Position numbers and translations under genes: made by a program. Shown here in pieces: positions 51,172 through 59,337 of a DNA stretch of 59,337 nt. The stretch is from Actinomycetes bacterium. Its GTDB lineage: Bacteria > Actinomycetota > Acidimicrobiia > Acidimicrobiales > RAAP-2. The notes below the pieces were generated by a model. The model searched no databases and was not told the DNA's origin. It saw only the letters and a list, made by a program, of their open reading frames with translations. The stretch lies in assembly GCA_021791145.1 (NCBI GenBank), contig JAJYXE010000032.1:1-59337 (forward strand). The letters run 5' to 3'. Positions within the stretch are counted from its first letter, which is position 1. Every line of letters starts with the position of its first letter.

Positions 51172-52557
51172 GTGAGCAAGGACATGGCACGTGCGCTCAT
51201 CACTGACCTCTACGAGCTGAACATGGCCGCAAGCTATTTGCGTCGCGGCATGACCGCTCGGGCGACCTTCTCGCTGACCGTGCGAGGACTCCCCCCCGAC
51301 CGCGGATTCCTCGTCGCTGCAGGGATCGACGACTGCGTCGACTACCTCGAGACGTTCCGCTTCGAGGGAGAGGACCTCGACTGGCTGGCTCGTCATGGCT
51401 TCAGTGCGGACGCGATCGAGGCGTTCCGAGACATCCGCTTCACGGGTGACGTCGAGGCGGTGGACGAGGGCCGCATCGTCCTCCCACAAGAGCCCCTGCT
51501 CGAGGTCACCGCCCCCCTTCCCGAGGCACAGCTGGTCGAGACCTTCCTCTTGAACCAAATCACGTACCAGACGGCGATCGCCACGAAGGCGGTCCGCTGC
51601 AAGCTCGCGGCAGGCCCGATCGACCTCGTCGATTTTGCATTGCGACGGACCCACGGCGTCGAGGCGGGAATGGCCGTCGCGAGGATCTCGGCCATGGCCG
51701 GCTTCGTCGCAACCAGCAACGTCGAGGCGGCGAGAGCGCTGGAGCTCATGCCCTCGGGGACCATGGCGCACTCGTACATCGAGGCGTTCCCCAGTGAAGC
51801 AGCGGCATTCCGCGCATTCACCGAGGATCTGCCACCTCCTTACACCTTCCTCGTCGACACCTACGACACGCTTGAGGGGGTGGAGACGGCTGCCCGCGTG
51901 ATCGAAGACCTGGGCTTGACCGAGAAGGTGGCGATCCGCCTCGACAGTGGAGACCTCGCAACACTGGCGCGACAGGCTCGTGCCATGCTCGACGGACGGG
52001 GTCTCTCGCACGTCGGGATCTTCGTGAGCGGCTCGCTCGACGAGTACCAGCTCGAGGATTTCGCGCGCTCCAAAGCGCCGATCGACGCCGCAGGCGTCGG
52101 GACCCGGTTGGGAACGGCGGCAGACGCGCCGTTCGTCGACTCGGTCTACAAGCTGGTCGACGTCGACGGTCGTCCGGTGATGAAGCTCTCGCCGGCCAAG
52201 GAGACCCTCCCGGGGGCGAAGCAGGTGTGGCGGGCTCGCGGGCGCGCCGACGTTCTCGCGCGACGCGAGGAGGCCGGCCCCGATGGCGCGAGCCCCCTGC
52301 TTCAGCCCGCCATACGAGACGGTCGCCGGATTCGAGCGCGGTCGGAGATCAGCGAGGCGAGGGCTCAGCTCGACACCGACCTCGCCTGGCTGCCCGACGG
52401 CGCGAAGCGGATCCGCAAACCGGAGCCTGCCGGCCCGCTCGTCTCGGACGCACTCCAGGAGCTCGCACACGTGACGCGGGTCGCCGCGGAGAACACCGCT
52501 GCCAGTGAGATGCTCGCGGGTCAGGACATGGCGGGGGGCACGCGTCAAGAGACGTGA
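51172..52557 (+). CDS. pncB: Nicotinate phosphoribosyltransferase
   Basis: Converts nicotinate and PRPP to NaMN in NAD salvage. The protein (461 residues from GTG 51172) has the family opening ALITDLYELNMAASYLRRGM, DFALRRTHGVEAGMAVAR, ATSNVEAARALELMPSGTMAHSYIE region with the phosphorylated-His position, LVDTYDTLEGVETA, IRLDSGDLATLA and GVGTRLGTAADAPF. Upstream in-frame residues to 51076 are possible but non-conserved. An inverted repeat lies before it. NadD at 19 kb acts next in the pathway. Confidence 0.94.
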   Translation: MSKDMARALITDLYELNMAASYLRRGMTARATFSLTVRGLPPDRGFLVAAGIDDCVDYLETFRFEGEDLDWLARHGFSADAIEAFRDIRFTGDVEAVDEGRIVLPQEPLLEVTAPLPEAQLVETFLLNQITYQTAIATKAVRCKLAAGPIDLVDFALRRTHGVEAGMAVARISAMAGFVATSNVEAARALELMPSGTMAHSYIEAFPSEAAAFRAFTEDLPPPYTFLVDTYDTLEGVETAARVIEDLGLTEKVAIRLDSGDLATLARQARAMLDGRGLSHVGIFVSGSLDEYQLEDFARSKAPIDAAGVGTRLGTAADAPFVDSVYKLVDVDGRPVMKLSPAKETLPGAKQVWRARGRADVLARREEAGPDGASPLLQPAIRDGRRIRARSEISEARAQLDTDLAWLPDGAKRIRKPEPAGPLVSDALQELAHVTRVAAENTAASEMLAGQDMAGGTRQET

Positions 52558-52597
52558 GCAGTCCGTCGAGGTGCGAGCGAGCCGAGCCGTGTCTGCG

Positions 52598-53146
52598 TCA
52601 ATGGAGACCGGGCTCGTCGGAAGCTTTCGAACGGCGACGGCCGAACACCTCGATCGCCACGAGTGCCGCGACGAACACGGCGACCATCGAGATGTACAGC
52701 GCGAGCGTCTGGGTGCTCAGCCTCTGCTGGCTTCCGAGGGCGAAGAGAATCTTCCGGATGACTGCTACCAGGCCGACGACGAGGAAGGGCTGAGCGGCGA
52801 GGGCATGCGCGCGCAGCGAGAGCACCACCGTGTGCACGATCTCCACCAGGATGAGGACGAGCAGGACCTTGTCGAGGAAGTCGGTCGCCGCCACGGTGAG
52901 CCCATGGTGGGTCGACGGATAGAAGTCGACGATCGCCGCGATCAGGATCACGGCGGCGAGCACGATGAGACATGCTGCCACCAGCGAGGAGACGAGGTCC
53001 TGCGCACGCTCGGTCAACGCGCTGGAGGTCCGGCTCCACCAATCTTCTGTGTGCGCGTCCGAGGTCGAGGGGCTCGACGCGAGCGAACCTGCATCCGAGG
53101 ATGCAGTATCGGCCACGACCCCTTCGTCATCGCCGATCTGGGACAC
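52598..53146 (-). CDS. PsiE-like phosphate-starvation-inducible membrane protein
   Basis: A 182-residue protein with a polar 45-residue N terminus and four predicted helices (LVSSLVAACLIVLAAVILIAA, FLDKVLLVLILVEIVHTVVL, FLVVGLVAVIRKILFAL, LALYISMVAVFVAALVAIEV). Loop motifs such as EIVHTVVL and AVIRKILF match the PsiE family. The role of PsiE is not established. GTG start at 53146; convergent with pncB (41-base gap) and divergent from the following small gene. Confidence 0.85.
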   Translation of the reverse strand: MSQIGDDEGVVADTASSDAGSLASSPSTSDAHTEDWWSRTSSALTERAQDLVSSLVAACLIVLAAVILIAAIVDFYPSTHHGLTVAATDFLDKVLLVLILVEIVHTVVLSLRAHALAAQPFLVVGLVAVIRKILFALGSQQRLSTQTLALYISMVAVFVAALVAIEVFGRRRSKASDEPGLH

Positions 53147-53194
53147 CAGCCCTCCACCTCCAAGGCAAGACTACGACGTGCAAGAGTGGCCCTG

Positions 53195-53458
53195 GTGACA
53201 TTCCAAGGCCCTCCCAGCCTCGAAGAAGTGGTGGCTCGACTCGCACGTGCGCTCTCGGGCGAGCCCGACGCCGCCATCGGCGACCGCCAGCGAGCCGAGC
53301 AATTGGTCGAAGCGGCGGGGATCCGCGCGCTCGTCGACATGCTGGGCATCGCTGAGCGTGTCCTCCGGGCAGGCGAGGGCTTCCACTCGATCGAGCGCTT
53401 CTTCGTCGAAGGGAGCGAGGAGCATCGCTACCTCGTCGATCTCCATCGCCGCTCATGA
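53195..53458 (+). CDS. Small helical hypothetical protein
   Basis: An 87-residue frame from GTG 53195 (or 90 residues from GTG 53186): SLEEVVARLARALSGEP, AEQLVEAAGIRALVDMLGIA, FHSIERFFVEGSEEHRYLV. It is predicted to be soluble and helical with acidic character; third codon positions are mostly G or C, as in real genes here. I recognise no family and saw no ribosome binding site. The opposite strand also has an open frame over the same bases, so this may be non-coding. Confidence 0.45.
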   Translation: MTFQGPPSLEEVVARLARALSGEPDAAIGDRQRAEQLVEAAGIRALVDMLGIAERVLRAGEGFHSIERFFVEGSEEHRYLVDLHRRS

Positions 53459-53531
53459 GAGCCCGCTGATTGGCTGCCTGCCGTGCACTGCCCGGATGGT
53501 CGATGGAGCCCTTGGTGATCAGCCCTCCTTG

Positions 53532-54461
53532 TCACCAGCGCTCGGGGTCCGCGTCCTGTGGAACGAGCACCACGTCGCGCTCGACCGAGTACCAGGTCCC
53601 CTCCCATCCTTCCGGTGCGCCAGGCTCATCGGGATCGTGAGGTACGAAGTCAACGACGAGCGAGGGCTTCACCCCGAAGACCGCGTCGTCGTCGAGGTAG
53701 GGGCTCGTCCGATCGAAGAAGTGCGTCGCAACGGTGCGGTAGCCCGGTGCCGACACGATCACGTGCACGTGCGCGGGACGCCACGCCCGGCGCCCGGTCG
53801 CCGCCAGCATCCTTCCGACCGGCCCGTCATCGGGAATGCAATAGTCGACGGGCCGTACGGACCAGAAGGCGAAGGCGCCGTCGTCGTCGGTCCGGAACCG
53901 GCCGCGCAGGTTCTCTTTCGGCTGGGCGGGATCCTGCACGGCGTACAGCCGGTTGGCGGCGTTCTGCCAGACGTCGAGCAGCGCGCCGGCAATCGGCCTG
54001 CCGTCGATCCCCCGCACGGTCCCGGTGAACCGTGCCGGATCGCCGCTCCCCGCCTTCTCCACGGTCGACGACCACATCGGTCGGAGTGGCGAGCCGTCGA
54101 CATGGAACGGCCCGAGCACCGTCGACTCGGTCTCCCCAGACAGTGGTCGATGGTCCAGGGCGTCGACGAGCATCGACAAGCCCAGCGTGTCGGACAGGAG
54201 CACGAACTCTTGGCGACCGTCACGGCAGGCTTGCCCCGTCTCGGTCAGGAAGGAGATCGCCGCTTGCCACTCGGACCTCGTGAGGCGGACCTCGCGGGCA
54301 TAGGCATGCAGATGGTGCACGAGCTGCTGCAGGAGGAGCCGCAGGCGGTCATCGGCTGCGTCGTCGAAGCTTCGGCGAACGGCAGCGGTGATGTCCTGTG
54401 GTGCGACCGGGTCGCGGTCATCCTCGCGCAGCGACACGACGTGATCCCGCTCAACGCTCAC
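53532..54461 (-). CDS. Intradiol ring-cleavage dioxygenase (hydroxyquinol/catechol 1,2-dioxygenase type)
   Basis: A 309-residue non-heme Fe(III) dioxygenase. It has the N-terminal helical dimerisation domain (WQAAISFLTETGQACRDGRQ) and the beta-sandwich core with STVLGPFHVDGSP, LLDVWQNAANRLYAVQDP, FRTDDDGAFAFWSVRPVDY, CIPDDGPVGRMLAATGR and RPAHVHVIVSAPGY. The iron ligands are predicted to be the two Tyr (LYAVQ and VDYCIP) and two His (HVHV and THFFD side). The YxVQ motif favours hydroxyquinol, but catechol is possible. No other aromatic-degradation gene is nearby. GTG start at 54461. Confidence 0.9.
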   Translation of the reverse strand: MSVERDHVVSLREDDRDPVAPQDITAAVRRSFDDAADDRLRLLLQQLVHHLHAYAREVRLTRSEWQAAISFLTETGQACRDGRQEFVLLSDTLGLSMLVDALDHRPLSGETESTVLGPFHVDGSPLRPMWSSTVEKAGSGDPARFTGTVRGIDGRPIAGALLDVWQNAANRLYAVQDPAQPKENLRGRFRTDDDGAFAFWSVRPVDYCIPDDGPVGRMLAATGRRAWRPAHVHVIVSAPGYRTVATHFFDRTSPYLDDDAVFGVKPSLVVDFVPHDPDEPGAPEGWEGTWYSVERDVVLVPQDADPERW

Positions 54462-54605
54462 GGACCGAGCCCTCGCCTGGCACCGGCCCTTTTAGCGCGA
54501 AGACATCAGCGGTCTGCTCCATCGGAGACCGACGCTACCGCCGCTCCCATACGCGCTGGGAACGATTGTGGACCGGGGCCAAGAGCTCGCCCAACCTGGA
54601 GCAGC

Positions 54606-55826
54606 TCAGCCGCAGGTCCCAGGCACGTCCGAGTGGAAGAAATCGTTGAGCGCGGCGGTGTCGCGCTGCCACTCCGCCTGCTGGGTGGACGTCCTACCCA
54701 TGCCGGGGAGAGTGGACTCTTGGTACAGCTCGTTGCTCGCTGCCTCGTAGCCGCTCGTTGTCCCGCCGTCCACTCGCTCGCCGATGAGGAGGTACTGCGC
54801 GCCCTGGAACAACGGCAGGGACTGGCTCGCGCAGTCAAGTCTGCTGTCATCGACCCAGGTTCGGCGCGCGAGGTCGTAGCCGCTGCGGCCGGTGACCCCC
54901 GGCTCCACCGCGGGGTCGCTCAGCAACTGGAAGTACCGAGTGCCAGCCGATGTGGCGAGAATCCCAGCGACAGGAATCGGCAATGTCCCACGCCCGCCTG
55001 TCGACCCGTAGAAGGGGGCGTCGAAGGAGAACACTCCTCCGTCAGACGACGTCAGCCAGTAGCCGCCGGTCGCCTGATCGAGCGCCATGCCCACAACAGG
55101 AGCGTCGAGGTGCACGCCTCCCATCGATCCATGGAAGGGTGCCCTGCCGAAGGAGAAGACCCCGCCGTCGGCTGCGACGAGCCAGTAGCCGCCGCCTGTC
55201 GGCATCGCAGCCATCCCGACGACCGGGGCATCGAGGCGCTTCCCGCCCATGGACCCGTAGAACGGCGAGTGGAAGGAGAAGACTCCGCCGTCGGAGGCGA
55301 CCTCCCAGTAGCCACCGGTAGCCGGGTCTGCAGCCATCCCGACGACCGGGGAGTCGAGGCGCTTCCCGCCCATCGACCCGTAGAACTTGGCGTCGCCGAA
55401 GCTGAACACTCCACCGTCGGCTGCCACGAGCCAGTAGCCGCCGTCTGTCGGCATCGCAGCCATCCCGACGACCGGGGCATCGAGGCGCTTCCCGCCCATC
55501 GACCCGTAGAACTTGGCGTCGCCGAAGCTGAACACTCCACCGTCGGCTCCGGCGGCCCAGCAGCCTTCGGCGCCGGCCGTGAGGTTGGCAGCGACGATGG
55601 GGGCGTTCGCTGTCCCGCGCTGTGTGGCGTCATAGGGGTCGCAGAGCGTGGAGTAGTTGCCGGACCGCCAGAGCGGGAACTGCGTGTAGCTGGCGGCAGG
55701 CTGCCGAGCCCACGCGTGCGTGGGGCTCGCTGCCGCTCCTGGTGCCGCTCCGACTGCCGCTCCGATCACCGAGAGAGCGAGGACTCCGATCGCAGCCCCC
55801 TTCGCCATGAGGTGGCGCCTCGTCAT
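54606..55826 (-). CDS. Secreted [10 protein letters not shown]-repeat protein
   Basis: A 406-residue exported protein. The N terminus [20 protein letters not shown] has a signal peptide with Ala-rich cleavage region (AAPGAAAS) and a twin arginine that may suit the Tat route. Five repeats of about 42-44 residues follow, close to [36 protein letters not shown]; the DNA copies are nearly identical in places (55230-55540). Each repeat resembles a propeller blade or cell-wall-binding unit. The C-terminal 130 residues carry three Cys and no recognised domain. It is related to the repeat part of the protein at 21.1-22.9 kb, and shares an 87-base divergent region with the next gene. Confidence 0.8.
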   Translation of the reverse strand: [406 protein letters not shown]

Positions 55827-55877
55827 CGCGATGCAGCGTATGTGCTCGGCAGCAGAACGTCCCCGTCGGGCTCGATC

Positions 55878-55906
55878 TCGACATCCAACATGGTGCCATA
55901 TAGAAT
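55878..55906 (+). promoter_or_regulatory. Promoter of the Asp-box surface protein
   Basis: TCGACA (55878-55883) and TAGAAT (55901-55906) are separated by exactly 17 bases. Transcription would start about seven to eight bases later, at or next to the GTG start codon (55914), giving a leaderless mRNA. Confidence 0.6.
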
Positions 55907-55913
55907 ACCATCA

Positions 55914-58082
55914 GTGCTGACCTCCGATCCGGCTGTCCACAAGGCACCGGCACATGAGCCCGAGGTCCTGGTGCGTGAGGCGAGACGGCGCCAGCGTCGA
56001 CGCTGGGCGCTTCGCGCGCTCGCCGTCTGCGCCGCGGCCGGTCTTGTCGCAGGGGCCGTCGTCCTCACCGGGTCGCCACCTCCCCCGGGCCTACGCGGTC
56101 ATGGAGCGGACGAGCAGCAACCTCGCTCCTCCGTCGTCTCGTCGATCTCGCGTCGCATGCTCGTGCCATACGGATCCTCTGCCGCCTGTCCTGCCACACC
56201 GGCGGGCTCGATGGTCAACCCGCTGCCCGACGGCTCCTTCACGAGCTGCCTCCGGGTCGGCCCAGTGGAGGCCGGCCGCTACCACGTCGTCGTCACCGGG
56301 GTGCTCACAGTCCCGAGAGCTCCGCTGCATGCGCACCTCGCTTCGCCAAGTACAAGGGTCCGCCTCACCATCGAACCGGCGAGAGGAGGCCCGGGGACCA
56401 GGGTCAAGGTGGTGGGGAGGGTCCCTACGCCGGGAAGGATCACCACAACATACGGCGTCATCTGCTGGGACGGCTGTGCAGACGGGCTCCAGTACACGAC
56501 GTCCAAGCACTGGACCTCGCCGACGACGTTTGTGGAGCACTTCAGGGTCCCAGCCGCGCCCTGGGTGGTCGCCTCTCGAGTGGGGAGGTACCGGATCGCC
56601 CCCCTTGCGAGCGGGACGTACCAGGTGGGCGTCGACTGCCTCGTCGTGTCGAAGGGTTGCGCCAGGGACACCGAAGGTTCGGCGATCTTCCACCTCGTGG
56701 TGCCCCGCAGCGCCCGACGGCACCTCTGCACGTCTGAGACGCCGTCCACGTGCATATACCTCCAGCTCCACCTCGACGCGGCAATGCCTGGACAGGCCGT
56801 GCGCGTGCGCGGCTTCGTCCCGCTCACGTCCAATCTCGATGGTCTGGAAGTGCTGCGAGGGGACGCGAACGGTCCGGCGGTCGCCTTTCGCCGAGCACCG
56901 AAGGGCGGCTCCACCCTGCGCTACGGCCAGGCGAACCTCACAGTCCGTGCTGCACCCACGTTTGCAAGCCTTGGGCGGCTCGCAATTCTCGGAGAGCAGG
57001 CCGACGGGCCGACGCCGGTCTCTGCCAACCCCGCCGCTCCCAATCGAATCGCGTGGTGCGGGCAGGGCATCATCGGCCTTGCCGACTCGGGGGGCGCGAG
57101 GCTCGGCAGCGTGTCGACGGCGGGCGTTCCTCAGGCCATCGCGAACGCGGGCATCGGCTATGGCCTGTTGGGAACCGCGGGGATCGGCTACCACGTCGCC
57201 ACCGAGACAGTCCTGTGTCACGACGTCGCAGTGCCGAACGTGGGTCCTGCGCTGTTCGCAGCGTTCAGCGTGGCGGTCGTGCCGACACGAACGGTGGCCG
57301 CCTACGTCGCCCTCGAGACGACCGATGGCGGACGGACCTGGGCGCTCGTGCCTCCTCCCCCGAGGGCGCACGTCACAGACTTCGCCGGATTCCAGTACCA
57401 AGGCGACCGCGTCGTCGCCTTGTACACGCCAGCGTCGACAAGTGCGAGCAGCGGCGACGGGGCCAGGATGGTCTCGCCGATCGTCGAGACCTTCGGCACC
57501 GCGACGGATACGTGGACGGCGTCTTCCTTGCAGTGTCCTAAAAGGCGACCTTGTACGAGGTTTGGGGCGGCAGTACCGGGCAACTGTGCGATGAACGGAA
57601 CGGTTCAGTGGGTCCTGATCTCGACTGATGGCGGGAAGAGCTGGCGTGCACTGTCATGGCCTGCCAACGTGAACGGCTGCACCTCCTCCTCACTCGTTGC
57701 GACCGGCCGCTCGAGCGAGCTGTTCGTGAACGCTGTCGCCTCGTATCCCATGCTCCGCTCGTTGGACGGCGGCAAGGAGTGGTCGGACGTGGCACTGCCG
57801 GCAGCACCGTTCACAGTTGGCGGCTTGGGACCCGACTCGGTCGTCCTGCCCAACGGTGCGCTCCTCGTCATCAAGGCAGGCGCGCCCGCAGACTGGTCCC
57901 TTCTCCGGCCGCTGAGGACCCGATGGTGCACGGTCACCTCGGTCCCCTCCGCGATCCGCAAGTCTGTCACTACGTCCTCGCTGGCACTGTTGTCGACAGC
58001 ACTGTGGTGGGTGAGTGGTGGAGCAAGCAGCGGCCGTCCGGCGTCGCTTCAACACGTTGGGGCATCGAGCATCCGCTGCTGA
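55914..58082 (+). CDS. Membrane-anchored extracellular protein with Asp-box (BNR-like) repeats
   Basis: A 722-residue protein from GTG 55914. A basic cytoplasmic start (ARRRQRRRWALRAL) precedes one helix (AVCAAAGLVAGAVVLTG). The exported part has an Ig-like region (about 150-260; VRLTIEPARGGPGTRVKVVG with paired Cys) and a second similar segment (LQLHLDAAMPGQAVRVRGFV). The C-terminal half has Asp-box motifs ETTDGGRTWALV, STDGGKSWRALSW and SLDGGKEWSDV that mark a sialidase-type beta-propeller, without visible sialidase catalytic residues. Nine or more Cys suggest disulfides. The function is unknown; it may bind glycans or surfaces. The gene ends 126 bases before the facing UDG-like gene. Confidence 0.75.
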   Translation: MLTSDPAVHKAPAHEPEVLVREARRRQRRRWALRALAVCAAAGLVAGAVVLTGSPPPPGLRGHGADEQQPRSSVVSSISRRMLVPYGSSAACPATPAGSMVNPLPDGSFTSCLRVGPVEAGRYHVVVTGVLTVPRAPLHAHLASPSTRVRLTIEPARGGPGTRVKVVGRVPTPGRITTTYGVICWDGCADGLQYTTSKHWTSPTTFVEHFRVPAAPWVVASRVGRYRIAPLASGTYQVGVDCLVVSKGCARDTEGSAIFHLVVPRSARRHLCTSETPSTCIYLQLHLDAAMPGQAVRVRGFVPLTSNLDGLEVLRGDANGPAVAFRRAPKGGSTLRYGQANLTVRAAPTFASLGRLAILGEQADGPTPVSANPAAPNRIAWCGQGIIGLADSGGARLGSVSTAGVPQAIANAGIGYGLLGTAGIGYHVATETVLCHDVAVPNVGPALFAAFSVAVVPTRTVAAYVALETTDGGRTWALVPPPPRAHVTDFAGFQYQGDRVVALYTPASTSASSGDGARMVSPIVETFGTATDTWTASSLQCPKRRPCTRFGAAVPGNCAMNGTVQWVLISTDGGKSWRALSWPANVNGCTSSSLVATGRSSELFVNAVASYPMLRSLDGGKEWSDVALPAAPFTVGGLGPDSVVLPNGALLVIKAGAPADWSLLRPLRTRWCTVTSVPSAIRKSVTTSSLALLSTALWWVSGGASSGRPASLQHVGASSIRC

Positions 58083-58208
58083 GCGGCGGTACCGCATCCG
58101 AGGCACTGGGGAGCGCTCACGCAGCTGGTGGGCGTGCTCATCATCGACGTCGAGGCTGACGAGTTGGCAGGCCGGCGATGAGGAGTCCTCAGGCCAGTCG
58201 GCAGCCCG

Positions 58209-59024
58209 CTACACCTTCGCAACGGCCCTTAGGGCGCTGGAGAGCTGACGCTTCAGGTCCGCCTCGCGTTCTTCCAACTGAGGCCAATAGTGACCGTTCT
58301 GAGGTGAGGGGTGAGGGAAGCCTCGCACGCAGCGGTTCGCCTTCAGTAGATCTGTGTCGATGAGCCGCTGCACTGCAGCTGTGGCCACCTTGCCGAGGGG
58401 GAGCACCACGGCTCCTCTGGCCATATCCAGTTTCGCGCCAAGGTATGCCCGCACGAGAGACAGGAGCGTCGGATCAGTGAGGAGGCGAGGGCCGTTCTGG
58501 CCGTTGTAGTTCTTCCCGTCGATGAACATGGGGAACCCGATGGCCGATGCCGTTCCGAGAAGACCTTGGTGCTCCATGGAGAACAGACTGGCAGATGCGG
58601 GAATCCGCAGCGCTTTGGCGAGGCCGATCCTGTTCAGCCCAGTGGTGAGCCGCGATCGCATCGCACCGGAGAACGAGCCGACTGCATCGGCGCGGCGCAG
58701 TACCTCTTCGGTCGGCATCCCGTCTTGGAGGCACTGCCTCGCTTCACGAAGAGCGTTCTTCGCCTGCGTCCCGCCTGCGGTGATCCCGACGAGAACGACC
58801 TGGGCCCTCGTGTTCATCCAGTCCCAGGGTGCGTAGTAGAGCGTCAGCGGCTTCTTCTGCCAGAGGCGCAGACTCGTCGCTTTCGGGTTCGGTTCACCAC
58901 GCTGCCGCATGACGACGTCCCGCTTCTCGTTGATGCACCAGGTGAGGTCCATCGGGCAGGCTTTGTCGACGAACCCATGATCGAATGCCCAACGGGTCGA
59001 GCACGTGTGATCGATTCCGCGCAT
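58209..59024 (-). CDS. Uracil-DNA-glycosylase-like protein
   Basis: A 271-residue protein resembling the UDG superfamily: an N-terminal Cys-rich part (C in TCSTRWAF, ACPMDLTWC), the first loop VVLVGITAGGTQAKNAL (compare GxxPG in UDG), AVGSFSGAMRSRLTTGLNRIGL, a substrate-like segment GKNYNGQ and the C-terminal RGFPHPSPQNGHYWPQL, which corresponds to the HPS loop. I have seen such proteins in phage and accessory DNA; substrate and activity are uncertain. It begins 4 bases after the next gene's stop, so they are probably co-transcribed. Base composition is lower in G+C than the core region. Confidence 0.6.
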   Translation of the reverse strand: MRGIDHTCSTRWAFDHGFVDKACPMDLTWCINEKRDVVMRQRGEPNPKATSLRLWQKKPLTLYYAPWDWMNTRAQVVLVGITAGGTQAKNALREARQCLQDGMPTEEVLRRADAVGSFSGAMRSRLTTGLNRIGLAKALRIPASASLFSMEHQGLLGTASAIGFPMFIDGKNYNGQNGPRLLTDPTLLSLVRAYLGAKLDMARGAVVLPLGKVATAAVQRLIDTDLLKANRCVRGFPHPSPQNGHYWPQLEEREADLKRQLSSALRAVAKV

Positions 59025-59028
59025 GGGA

Positions 59029-59337
59029 TCAGGCCCTTACGCCGTAGCTTGCGGCCGTCGACCTGAACTGGCGGGTCCACGACCATTGGTCCTGGACGTA
59101 GTTGGCGTACTCATCGGTACCGAGCTCGACCACCTCGTCGGTGCTCATCTTGAGCATCCCGATCACCGTGTCGTATGTGCCCGTGTGGTCCTCGGGTCGT
59201 GTCAGGCGCAGGTAGGTGTCGGGGATCTTGCCCTTGCGCAGGATCTCGATCTTTGCCTCGAAGTCCTCGAGCACGGCCTCCCGGAACTTGCCGAGGGCCT
59301 TCTCGAACACTTCATGATGATGCGCTCGATTCTGCTC
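59029..59337 (-). CDS. Conserved hypothetical protein, C-terminal part (truncated by window edge)
   Basis: An open frame continuing past the right edge, with 102 residues visible. It reads EQNRAHHHEVFEKALGKFRE near its start, then KIPDTYLRLTRPEDHTGTYD, VIGMLKMSTDEVVELGTDEY and ANYVQDQWSWTRQFRSTAAS. From memory it resembles a short family found in phage-like and integrative elements, in which an N-x-x-HH-E-x-F start precedes a helical domain; I do not know its function. Because the HHEVF segment usually lies near the true start, the real start codon is probably just outside the window. Confidence 0.6.
   Translation of the reverse strand, partial: EQNRAHHHEVFEKALGKFREAVLEDFEAKIEILRKGKIPDTYLRLTRPEDHTGTYDTVIGMLKMSTDEVVELGTDEYANYVQDQWSWTRQFRSTAASYGVRA

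Noticed and set aside
53171..53446. Minus-strand 91-residue frame opposite the small plus-strand gene
   Set aside because: Its product has no motif and poorer helical character; the plus-strand version is somewhat more protein-like, although neither is certain.
53247..55913. Upstream extension of the Asp-box protein across the neighbouring minus-strand genes
   Set aside because: The frame is open, but it is antisense to the dioxygenase and secreted repeat genes; the promoter at 55878-55906 and the membrane anchor support the GTG at 55914.

Overview
This is a chromosomal segment of a high-GC actinobacterium. The gene strings rpsB-tsf-pyrH-frr-cdsA-dxr-rseP-ispG-proS-rimP-nusA-ylxR-infB and tig-clpP-clpX-folC-ndk-mreBCD-mrdA-rne-rplU-rpmA-obg-proBA are actinobacterial. 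Two secreted proteins built from a repeat close to [15 protein letters not shown] suggest the class Acidimicrobiia, though that is from memory of the family and was not tested. Most genes are on the minus strand and many overlap by ATGA or GTGA, so translational coupling is common.

Layout. 1-14.3 kb: a translation, lipid and isoprenoid operon running right to left from rpsB to infB. 14.4-18.3 kb: a XerC-type recombinase diverging from a two-component system (MtrA/MtrB type) and a short LpqB-like lipoprotein. 18.3-19.6 kb: nadD, a small membrane protein and rsfS. 19.6-22.9 kb (plus strand): class II DAHP synthase and a secreted repeat protein with a lysozyme-like domain. 23.0-29.3 kb: obg, proB, proA, then a MoxR ATPase and a CoxE-type VWA protein. 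29.4-32.5 kb: a DtxR-type regulator coupled to an MTA/SAH deaminase-like amidohydrolase, facing a divergent purine nucleoside phosphorylase. 32.5-37.8 kb: L27, L21, RNase E/G and a split radical-SAM pair. 37.8-42.7 kb: PBP2 and MreDCB. 42.9-48.2 kb: ndk, folC, clpX, clpP and trigger factor. 48.5-59.3 kb: a looser region with a zinc-ribbon peptide, tRNA-Pro, an MBL-fold hydrolase, a DedA protein, nicotinate phosphoribosyltransferase, a PsiE-like protein, an intradiol dioxygenase, a divergent pair of secreted/surface proteins, and two minus-strand genes at the edge (a uracil-DNA-glycosylase-like protein and a partial conserved hypothetical) with visibly lower G+C.

Three themes stand out. First, short tandem repeats have expanded in frame inside core genes (infB, nusA, rseP, cdsA, rpsB, obg, mrdA, rne and the phosphorylase), and also in two non-coding gaps. 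The Obg case sits directly after the G4 nucleotide-specificity motif. Second, several genes have a -10-like element 6-9 bases before the start codon and so look leaderless; the clearest are the two secreted-protein genes at 21106 and 55914. Third, the usual rpmA-obg-proBA-nadD-rsfS string is split by insertions that carry metabolic, ATPase/VWA and secreted-protein genes. I found no CRISPR array, rRNA, insertion sequence or intact prophage. The least explained parts are the secreted repeat proteins and the right-hand edge.
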